Of a stretch of DNA of 64,000 bases, positions 54,696 to 64,000 are shown piece by piece. The stretch covers positions 16,456,531-16,520,530 of the forward strand of contig CM040099.1 of NCBI GenBank assembly GCA_022496805.1, read 5' to 3'. Below the pieces are notes generated by a model that saw only the letters and a program-made list of their open reading frames with translations, searched no databases and was not told the origin of the DNA. The stretch is from Pohlia nutans (lineage: Eukaryota; Streptophyta; Bryopsida; Bryales; Mniaceae). Position 1 is the first letter of the stretch, and the number at the start of each line of letters is the position of its first letter. Made by a program: the position numbers and the translations under genes.

Positions 54696-57600
54696 CGCCC
54701 GATCCCGGTACATAGACAACTCCAAATCGGTACCGGTCAAAGTTTTGCGTCATTTTCCGTTGATCCCTCATTTGCGAAGAATGTACAGTTGCACACGGCT
54801 AGCGGAGCTCATGAAGTGGCACGTGGACGGAAAAAGCAAGGACAAGGTGATGAGATCCGTGGTTGACTCAAAGGCATGGAAGCACGTGAATAGTAAATGG
54901 CCGGAGTTTGCGAAAGAAGGACGCAACGTTAGGCTAGGTTTGGCACTGGATGGAGTGAACCCATTCCGTAACCAAAGCCTTAGCCACTCCACGTGGCCCG
55001 TGGTGATGCTGAACTACAATCTTCCCCCGTGGCTCGTGACCAAGAACTTCTTTTTTATGCTAACCCTATTAATACCCGGAAAAGAAAGTGTGACGGACAA
55101 AAATGTGAATGTTTACCTCGCACCGTTAATGGAGGAGCTACAAGAGCTATGGGAAAGGACCGAATGCGTGGATGGGTCGCAGTCACACTCCGGCGACAAA
55201 ACATTCAAGCTCCGAGGTATGCTACTGTGGACAGTGAACGATTTTCCGGCATACGGATTGATTTCTGGCCAAGTCACGAAAGGATACAAGGCGTGTCCCG
55301 TGTGTGGCCCCAACGTAGTTACTCGGCGCTCAAAAGCATTGAAGAAGAATGTATACCTTGGGCATAGACGGCAATTGCCGATGGCGCACCAATGGAGGCG
55401 ACAAAGGGCAAATTTTGATGGTCAACCCGACATGAGACCTCCACCGCGAAGGATGAGCAGTGGAGAGCACTTGGCGTTTGCGATGGCTCGAGCAGAGTGG
55501 ACAAGCAAGATGCACACGAACGAAGGACGACAAACGCCAGACCCCGTACACGAACACGGGGTGAAGAGGAGGACTTGTCTTTTTGACCTTCCCTATTGGA
55601 AAGTAAGTGTATCTAGCGCAGTCTTGTACATTGACATGACCGTAGACAGCGATATTGTCATGCGTGGACCCTAAATCCAAACTGATCGAATGCAGTGAGG
55701 TATCATGGAATATGACTATGTACAGTGCATCTCAGAATTTAGGAATCTAGTTTAGGACTCAGTGTGGTGATGAGACGCGGAATGTGACTACACAGTTTCA
55801 TGATGTACTGCATGGAATGTAATATGTGACTCTGTGGAGTAACTATACAGGATCTTCTCATCCGACACACGTTGGATGTCATGCATTGTGAAAAAAACAT
55901 TGCCGAAAATATTATGAAGACTATATTCGGAGAGAAGGACACACTAGGAGTTCGTCTTGATATGAAGGAAGCGGGTATACGGAAACATCTATGGCCCGTA
56001 CGCGGAAAAAAACACGGCAGCGTCATCTTACCTCGGTCATCATACGTTCTTACGGAAGAAGAGCGTAAGGTCTTTGTGGACCAATTGCGTTCCTTGCGAA
56101 CCCCATCTAAATACGTCGGGCAGCTGAAGAAGCGTGTGAACACGGATGGGCAAATCAAAGGGCTTAAATCACATGACTACCATGTCCTCCTCCAGCAGGT
56201 GCTGCCGCTGTGTGTACGCACTACATTGGCAAAGGAAGTTCGAATGGCAATAATAATGTTGAGCCGAGTATTCCGGAGGATATGTGCGAAGACCATCGAT
56301 CCGAAGGCTATAGAAGATATGAGGAGCGAAGCGGTCATCGCATTATGCATGTTGGAGAAGGAGTTCCCACCGTCATTCTTCGACATTATGAGCCACTTGG
56401 TGTTGCACCTTGTGGAGGAAGTGGAAATCTGTGGTCCCGTCCATACACGATGGATGTACCCTATTGAGAGATATTTGAAGACACTCAAAGCCTACGTTCG
56501 AAATCGAGATAAACCAAAAGGTAGCATGGCCAACGGCTATGCTATAGTTGAGGCATTGGGGTTCTGCACCGAGTATATGCAAGAGTATACGACTACTACT
56601 CGAAGAGTGTGGGACGATAAAGAAGACCCAGCGATGTACGACGAGATCCTCGAAGGCAACGAGCGCACTCGCTACTTGTCACCAAACCTTCGAGGATGGA
56701 TTCACGAGTTCGTGGTGACCAACGCGGCACCGTTGGAAGATTGGAGGAGGTGAGTTCACATCACACGGTAGGAAGTAAGTTAAGTTATGTGCAATAAGTA
56801 AGCTCCATTGTAATAAATGTTTAAATATTTGTACACAATGTGACTACCCTTAGTGATGGCAATGATATTCGTGACTCAAGGCAATGTCTTTTGAAACGGG
56901 GCATCGTGATATAAGTGACTGCCCCCAGATATGTTAGAGACTGCCCCCAGTGACCCCACTAGATCTACACCCGGTAATGCAGTGGTTGCCACGAGCAGCC
57001 AATCTGGGCTATATACTACGTGTTAAACCCCGAATATTATGTGAAGATGAAAGTGACCATATTGAACTCTTTTGCTTACAAGAAACATGAGGATGACATG
57101 GCACGTCGGGAAGCGGAGCATAACGAGTATAGGCGCAAGAAGAAGAAGGCTAGGGTAGTGTACCCTTCGGAGATGTACGATGAAGAGTTCCATGTATGGT
57201 TTCCGAAGGCTGTGATACGGGCTATAGAAGATGGGGACGAGGAGGTCCCCCAAGACGTGAGGGCCTTGATGCTACCTCCATCAGACGTAGCTAAGACGTA
57301 TCGATCCATGAATGCATATGGGAACCACCTCCGTGTGCGGAGTGCAGAGACGCATTTGACAACCGCGGACTCGGGGGTAGCCGCAACCTTTCGACAACTT
57401 TGTCGCGCGGGTGGCAAGGATACAAACCTCCGGGCTGCGGAGTTGGATTACGTGGGGTGGGTGGAGGAAATCATTTCAGTGGACTATGGACAGTATGAGG
57501 TGGTGGTCCTCTATTGCAACTGGGTGGTTGCAAACATGAGAGGAGATGGCGCCACTATGAAGCGCGATGATTACGGGTTCACTACCGTAAACTTCCAGAG

Positions 57601-57958
57601 ATTGATCCCAAACTCTGCACAGTCATTTGCCTTCCCGCTCCACATTGAACAGGTTTTTTTTGCACCGGATGTGGCCAAGCGTGGATGGGAGGTTGTGATG
57701 CGTAAAGAACCACGAGGAGTTCGGACATTCTCGAACCACCAACTCACGGATGAAGTACGGTGCATATCCTTGGGGAGAGCAAGTGATTTTCCCGGACTTG
57801 AAGCCACAGGCTTGGATTCGGATCTCATACCCCAAACACCTATTTTAAACAACGCAGTGGAAGTAACTCCGGAGGTGGTGACTAAAGCATTAGAACGCCT
57901 CGGACAAGATGACACATCGGTAGATGATTTAGATTATTGCGACTCAGAGCAGGATTGA
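54696..57958 (+). pseudogene. TNP2 transposase, 3' part (catalytic and C-terminal domains)
   Basis: Three exons: about 54696-55602, 55851-56749 and 56983-57958, with GTAAGT/ACAG and GTGAGT/TGCAG borders in consistent phase. The reading starts VPVKVLRHFPLIPHLRRMYS and MKWHVDG, then LALDGVNPF (first catalytic Asp block), WPVVMLNYNLPPWL, LLWTVNDFPAYG (second Asp block), LDVMHCEKN, LKSHDYHVLLQQVLP, FPPSFFDIMSHLVLHL, CGPVHTRWMYPIERYL and, in the last exon, a DUF4216-like segment (VDYGQYEVVVLYCNWV..DDYGFTTVNF). These are the Transposase_21 and C-terminal domains of CACTA TNP2. No stops occur in the three exons, but the frame at 54696 is out of step with the 5' part, so simple loss of the nested element would not mend the gene. 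Confidence 0.85.
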
Positions 57959-58782
57959 CCGAGTCTTTATTCATTCACATACAGTTGTGAACAGTCTACC
58001 CGCTGGACCGATCTATATATAAATATATATACATATATTCACATGAAATTGTGTAATTAGCACCATCAAGTCTTGGCCATGCACCACACATTCACTTCAA
58101 CCTCCCAAACCGATAAGTTTCAGACTTCTCACGTTAGTTGCCCTAAACCACTACATACAGGCACGGACACGTACAATTATAAAACCCGTAATAATTCTGC
58201 CACACATTCCTTCTCAATGTAAAACCCCACCTCCACCCTAAACCGCTCTACCATGGAATTGCGTGAATAGATCATTTATTAATCAATTATAAAAATAATG
58301 CCGATGGCCAATTCCTAATTATCCTAAACAAAAGAAAAACTACTCAATTTTGGACACAAATTCTCCCTATAAAATTAATACCTTAAATTCTCATACTATA
58401 CAGTGATTGAGAGGGCCAATATACATGTAAACTGTCTCGGGCAGTGTTTATAATCATGGGCAGCCCAAAAAAAAATTACGACTATAGGGAAAAATGTGAC
58501 TGCAAAATATGACTAGGAGCAAAAAGTGACGTCCAAATATGACTGTGAGTTCCCCAGGAACGTTCCCACTTGTTCCCTCTCGTTCCCTACGAAGATATAC
58601 GTCCCTCCTACCCACTTTATACGGTACACGTGGCAAATATGATTGCAAAATATGACTACCAGTCACATTGTCTAATTTGGCTTCCGCCGACAATTTTTCC
58701 CTCGCAGAATGTGACAGCCGACAGTCGCCTGTCATCCCCAATCATATTCTCCCAGTCATAAAAGTACCCATCTCCGGTAGTG
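57959..58782. repeat. Right subterminal region and terminal repeat of the CACTA
   Basis: From 58480 on, AAATATGACT(A/G) and GTGACT(G/T) words recur (58495, 58507, 58537, 58638, 58650, 58711) and ACGTGGCA occurs once (58627), before the terminal repeat ending GGTAGTG at 58782. The left end instead uses GCTGACGTGG arrays, so the two ends differ in motif content, as in other CACTA elements. The small frames here are not genes. Confidence 0.7.
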
Positions 58783-60760
58783 GGAGAAAATAAAATCCCC
58801 ATCCACATCTTGAGTTGTTTGCTTCACAAGATGCGCTTCAACCCACTTTGTAAGCTAAGTCTTTGGTCACAACAATCAAATATTGATTTTTCATTGCATC
58901 TTTGGTAAAAGATCCACAAAGCCCACGTCTTATTTCTTGAATGGACTTGTGCAGATTACACGATATAGTAAAGCTTTCCATGTGATAAATTCCATTGCCC
59001 ATGGAATTGATAAGCTTTACAACTCATGAAAAATTCTCTCGCATCCTTGAATAATGTGGGCCAAAAATAGCCGATGGCAAGGATATTTTGTGCTATTATT
59101 TCTTAAGCGTAATTCTCGTTCAATATTCCATCATGGCAATATTGAAATGCTTGCGCAGCGTCCTAAAGGTTTGCATAACACATGTCAGTATGCGCCATCT
59201 TTCCCTCTATATGTTAGCATATTTTATATAATTTGTAGCAATCAGCTTATTGACAAAGCTTTTATAGATCTCCTTTGCTAGTGTTGGCTCAAAAAGTACT
59301 TTGACGCAAATAGCTAATAATATTACCATATTCTTGCATCATGTTGAACTTATATTCTAGAACATTAATATTTACCTAGCGTTGTTGTTTGCATTCCGCT
59401 ACCATGCAATTTCCATAGCCATTATTGACTTTTCCATAATTAGAGAGAAATAGTCATTACAAGTGTTGTTGTGAAAGCTTGACGGTTGTTTGCTTGGGTT
59501 CCAATAGTTTGTGTAACATGGTAATTATTATTATTGTTGTCAATTTGGAGCTTTTCAAATTCCTTGTCACCTGAAAGCACTCCCTCAGTAGTGACGCTTA
59601 GTCGCTCCAAGGTAAGAACTAGGTCGTCTTGTTAACTTTGTTGATCCCTATCTACTTTGTAATTTAAGTTATATAGTTCCAATTGCATGATCAAACGTGT
59701 TGATCAATTTATAGGATGTAATTGACGCAATATATAATTCACGTAATCCGTCTTTAGAACATTGCATAGAATTAGAAAATTACTGGGAACAAAGTAATCC
59801 TTGTATTTTACACAACGAAAAAGCATAGCCACAACTAATTGCTTAATGTTGGTATACTTCATCTTATACAAAGTCATGATCCTACTACTAGTATATTGGA
59901 TGCGTTCCACCTCAGTTGTTGTTTTGGAGAAGCACACAAGCCACTGCGTTGTTACTAGTGGTTGAGTTATGGATGAATTTGTCTGTCCAATCTGTGCTTC
60001 TAACCACCAAATTAGAGCTTAGTCCTTCAACTATAGTTAATAGTGCACAGCAATAGTGACTAGTCCATTGAAATAGCACCTTGCTTGCTAATAGCCGGCT
60101 CATGGATCGTCCATCTTTTGGTAGATTGCGCAAGACCTATCCATGATAACCTTTTAATTCCATAATTGTTTGACTTCTTGTGAAAGAGTTGAATGGCAGC
60201 CACTTTGTTTCAATAATATGCCATTTTTGAAACTGAATTTTCACTTTTAAGTTGACTAAGCAATAAAATCAAAATAAACATTTGAAATCCAATCATTGCA
60301 TAAACATATGATCTTCGTTCTTGCTATAAATACAAAAATCATTTAGAAATACATGTTCAAATTTCGTCAATAAAGGACTAAATACCTTCATATGGACACG
60401 TTGAAACATACATGAGGAGTTATTCATGTCGAATGACATATGTGTATACGCATAGGTTCCCTATTGTGTCCTAAATGTAGTTTTGTGAATATCTTTATTG
60501 CGTGTGCGGATTTGATGGTAGGCTATTGGAGAATGAGTAGAATTCATATCATGCTACTTCATGAATCTAGAAATTCATCGATAAACAAAAATAGATGTTG
60601 ATTCTTCTTTTATAATTCTTTAAGAGCTTTATAGTTAACCGGCATACACACCATTTTCTATTCTTTTTAGCTACAATCTCTATCGGTGACCCATTATGAG
60701 CACTTTGACCACACAAGGCGGTCAACGTGTCACAAAAATGGGCCGGGAAAAGGTGCACGT
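58783..60760 (-). pseudogene. Ty3/gypsy pol: reverse transcriptase, RNase H and integrase N-half (decayed)
   Basis: Reading the minus strand from 60760: NGSPIEIVAKKNRKWCVC (the SPVV.V.KK.G.WR.C block of reverse transcriptase), then MFQRVHMKVFSPLL..FLNDFCIYSKN near 60300-60420 (the TFQ..M and YLDDI.IYS blocks, with the catalytic YLDD decayed), RLLASKVLFQWTSHYCCALLTI near 60050-60090 (start of RNase H), and KDAMKNQYLIVVTKDLAYKVG near 58850-58900 (start of the integrase core). Frames are broken repeatedly. The order and direction continue into 26857-26220 across the CACTA, so both pieces are one element. Clear relic; LTRs not found. Confidence 0.75.
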
Positions 60761-61215
60761 GACCCTAGACCCTCCAAGCATGGACTCTAATGAATCAAAA
60801 ATCACAGATTACTATTTTTAGACTCTGAGATTAGTGAGATAAATGGAAGAAAACGTAACTTAATTGTTGGGTTATCTTCGTGTGGAACTATGAGCAATTC
60901 ACCCCATGGAGGTGAAGACACCATACGATGGACCAATAGATAGAGGATGAGACCCTAGCACCAAGTCAATGGACTTTAAACCTAAGACAAAATACTCCTC
61001 ATTCACATGCATGGCATTGACAACAATCATTTATCTAAGAAATTGCAATGAGTATTCAATAAGGCAAATACAAAGAGAGAAACCAACACCTAGTAGGGGC
61101 AACTGACCCCCGAGCACTTAGATGCTTGCCAAATACTTTTTACCACTCTAAAGCAATTCATCTTCAAGTATGTTGTAAAAGACTTCATGAACCTTCAGCT
61201 CTTGGAAAAAATACT
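60761..61215. other. Possible gag-side flank of the gypsy relic, no gene
   Basis: Upstream of the reverse transcriptase on the minus strand, where gag/protease would be expected, but no matching translation can be recognised. Confidence 0.35.
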
Positions 61216-61219
61216 TGAA

Positions 61220-61660
61220 AAGCTCTCACCAATTGAGAGATATTGAGCGCCAAAGTGACTGCTCTCAAAACATGCGACAGTTGACCTCCTTGCGCTTGAT
61301 CAGTCGCCACGTCTTCGTCTCAAACTCAAACAATACAATTCTTGGCCACCATTGAAAAGACTTAAACTGCCTCCAGATCCAACAAAAATTACCAAGAAAG
61401 CTCTTACAGATTGGAAGATCTCGAGCCCCAAAGTGTCTACTCCCAATTCTTGCGGCAGCTGACCTCCTCGTGTTTGATCGACCACCACTTGTTCACCTTC
61501 GCTTCAAATCACACTTGCATGGTTTCTTTGGAAAGAAAACCTATTGATACATCAACTTCTCAAGTTTCGGCTCAAAACTCTAAAGGGTTAGGGAGATCTC
61601 GCCCTTCAAAGTTGTTGCCCCCAACTTGAATGACAGCGATCCTTCTTCCACTCCGACGGT
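61220..61660. repeat. Degenerate tandem repeat, about 180-bp period
   Basis: Three units share GAGATCTCG.(C/G)CC.(C/T)CAAAGT..CTGCTC followed by TGCG(A/G)CAG(T/C)TGACCTCCT (near 61234, 61411 and 61591). Identity between units is moderate. Open frames at 61300-61488 (minus) and 61411-61629 (plus) arise within it and show no domain. Confidence 0.5.
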
Positions 61661-64000
61661 CACAACTTCCTCATTTCTACTCCAAACCTCTAGATTTTTG
61701 TAGCTATGGAAACTTTACTTGTTAGCCTATCATCTCCCAAAAATTCATTGCAAAATCCTTCCTAAGTTGCGAGCAATCTTGCATCAAAGATGTAGTTGTT
61801 TTTCTAACCCTACTACCTCCTCTTTGTCCTCCTCTCTCTCTCTCCTACTACCCCCACTCCTCTAAAGAACTCTCACCCTCAAGGTTTGAACGACCCCTAG
61901 GGGTCTCAACCATGGCCATCATCCAAACATCTTCATCTTCATCTTCATCTTCATCCGTGTCGCGCCTCCATCCCTTGATTTTCATCCTTTCGCCGCGGCC
62001 ACACTAACCTAATACTTCCTATCTTACAACCGTTTAACCTCTATTCTAAACTAGGACTTACACCTTTCTACCTAATTTGGCCCCCACGGCCATGTCCTAC
62101 GCTAAAACCTAGACTAATAAATAGTCTAATTCTAAACGAAATCCACATTCGCTAGTACCCCTATTTGCAAAATACTTGCAATTCGACCCTTCAAACGATT
62201 CCTAATAATATAAATCACTCCTAAAATGCCTAAATCATGGACCACGCCATTTTACTAATCACGCATTAAAATTCACGATCAAAACACACGATCAAAACAC
62301 ACGAAAACCCCACAAATGCAAAACCAACCAAATAAACAATATAAAAACGTAGATTTTACCAAATGCCACGGTAAATATATTACCGTGGCTCGTGAGCCGT
62401 TTCGGCGGCTCACACTCAGGTTGAGTTAATAATTGGTATTAACATTGTATTCATTAGTTTGAGACTTTACAAAAAACCAAAGTTGTATCATCTATAAGCA
62501 AGATGAGCACAATTTAATCTTAATTTATACTATATGTATGTTTACAATACATAAAATTTTAGTTGATAATTTAAAAGTCCTTGATTGTTTTAGGTGATCA
62601 TTTAAGGGCCGCTTTATATTATGGCCAAAAGTTAAGATTCCATCAAATTCCACCAATGATAATTGCAAACCAATGAATTTTTTGCAATCCAAAATTTGAC
62701 GGACTCTCAACCTTTGACTATAGAGTGAAGTAGGCCTAAACGTTTTCAATTGTTTTAGATGGTCATCTAAAAGTCTCAAATTCAAGCGAAAGTCTCAATT
62801 TAACAAATATGGTGTTTATTACAAATCCGACTTGCAGTAATTGGTCAAGTACCTTTTTTAGTGTGTCAACTTGTCTAGGTGTTCAATGTTGTTGCCTACA
62901 TCTTTCTATTTGTGCTCCATCAATCATATTGATTTGATGCTCCTCAATGGTAATGAACGGAAGTTGATCATAATGTGAAATAAGTAATTCAAAAACTCCT
63001 TGATTAATGCTTCAAGCTTTCTTTGTTCAACTGCTGTCAATTCTAGGCCAAATTATATTCTTTGTGACAAATCATATTTGTTCCTATTTTCTTTTCTCAA
63101 TATGTTCAAGTTGATAATTTGCCTTTGTGCTACCTCTCTATGTACCGTCTATAGACAAACATCCACGCACAAAACTTCCCTTCAATTTTTTTCTTGAGCG
63201 TTATTAGAGCTAGTGTCCAAACAACTATCCAAAAATGATGTATCATATTCATCCAAGGATTTGTCTGAGGTGGATGAGTTAACACAAAATTCAACACGAG
63301 GGCTATGCGGACCAATAGTCATTTTCTCCTACCTTCTTTTTATTTTATTGTCAATTCTTCTAGTATACAAATTGCATTTTAAAGCAAAAGGAAGCTCTTT
63401 GCTACACATCTCTCTTGCCGGTTGCTACAGCAAAAGTTCCTTTTCACTATGTATCACTTCTTTTGTTTATGTATATTAAAATGCTTTTGTACTATACATA
63501 TTCACATTCACAAATTGCCTTTATATCTTTTTTGAGATCATAAGTCAAATTGCACGGAAGCTGCAGTAGGAGTCAAAGTAATAGTGATAAACATCAAAGC
63601 TAAAATAACTGCTTGCAAAGGTGTAGTAAAGTTAATTTATAGCTTAAATTCAAACTCATGAAGGTAATTATATATATTTTAAATTGGAAATATTGAACAA
63701 ATCAATATAAACAATTGGATCTTATAACTAGGCAAAAGCTTCCCACAATAATCAATAAAATAATAAGTATTTTGAATAAATGTATCAACAATTTGTTGGT
63801 ATCAATCTTCATGCTTTTTTCAAATTGGTTTTTCCAGTGATCCTATCTTAATTTGTTTTATAAGGCCATATTCCTTGTATTGAGACTTTTCTAATTTTCT
63901 CATTTTTATCTTCGACTTAAAGATAAATTGTTTTATCTCTGTACTAGAATTATTTTATAAATAGGTAAGAACATCAATTTTTAGGAATTCATTAAAAAAT
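61661..64000. other. No gene recognised
   Basis: Contains a CTCTCTCTCTC run near 61837, a CATCTTCATCTT run near 61930, and two diverged copies of TGTTTTAG(G/A)TG(A/G)TCAT near 62589 and 62750. The remainder is AT-rich with short frames only. A 65-codon frame at 63000-63197 and an 88-codon frame at 63213-63479 are not supported by any domain. Confidence 0.45.

Larger units (their letters stand above)
26858..58782 (+). mobile_element. Complete CACTA (En/Spm) transposon, 31.9 kb, TSD GGA
   Basis: The left end is CACTACC-AC-AGATGGGTACTTTTATGACT and the right end is its inverted repeat with GG in place of AC; homology runs about 37 bp. GGA lies immediately outside both ends (26855-26857 and 58783-58785). 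CACTA ends and a 3-bp duplication define the superfamily. Contents: a TnpA-like gene on the minus strand (28262-34335), a SET-domain gene (36221-37141) and a TNP2 transposase gene (37608-57958) that is itself split by a 16.4-kb nested element. Without that insert the CACTA would be about 15.5 kb. It sits inside a gypsy integrase. Orientation follows TNP2. Not autonomous as it stands, because TNP2 is broken. Confidence 0.9.

Overview
This window is nuclear DNA of a land plant. It shows plant gene families (a wound-induced basic protein, a two-domain GPI-anchored lipid-transfer protein), plant transposon families (CACTA/En-Spm, Mutator-like, PIF/Harbinger-type and TA-type MITEs, Ty3/gypsy) and spliceosomal introns with GT..AG borders in AT-rich intergenic sequence. 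I cannot name the species; a repeat-rich seedless plant (bryophyte or lycophyte) is a guess.

Layout. (1) 1-9420 holds the only two ordinary genes, both on the minus strand: a 47-aa PR4-type wound-induced basic protein (1076-1219) and a lipid-transfer protein (7204-8034, GC-rich in AT-rich surroundings). Two stacked TAA-flanked MITEs, TTAA-flanked repeats and several tandem duplications surround them. (2) 9420-26220 is gene-poor and made of small transposons: CACTA-like MITEs with exact 3-bp target duplications, a TA-flanked MITE, more TTAA-flanked elements, and a near-perfect 869-bp inverted repeat (19196-21039) that carries a broken Myb/SANT gene fragment. (3) 26220-26857 and 58783-60760 are two halves of one decayed Ty3/gypsy pol on the minus strand. 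(4) Between them lies a complete CACTA transposon, 26858-58782 (31.9 kb), with matching terminal inverted repeats and a GGA/GGA target duplication. (5) Inside the TNP2 gene of that CACTA sits a second, 16.4-kb Mutator-like element (38292-54687). (6) 60760-64000 has no recognisable gene.

The CACTA carries three units: a minus-strand TnpA/Transposase_24-type gene that includes an FCP1-like phosphatase domain lacking its catalytic Asp and ends in a domain typical of CACTA proteins; a plus-strand gene joining the CACTA 'transposase-associated' CPC module to a SET methyltransferase domain; and the TNP2 transposase, which has a stop codon and is split by the nested element. The nested element carries an intact 1,104-aa DDE/SWIM transposase on the minus strand and, on the plus strand, an 11-exon gene predicted to encode a ParB-like domain, a charged coiled coil and a beta-class DNA amino-methyltransferase-like domain. 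That last gene is the most unusual content: this ParB plus N6/N4 methylase layout is known from prokaryotes and phages. Here it sits with a transposase between transposon ends and has accumulated in-frame stops that look like C-to-T decay. A working picture is a Russian doll of elements (gypsy > CACTA > Mutator-like) in which the two DNA transposons each encode a chromatin- or DNA-modifying enzyme.
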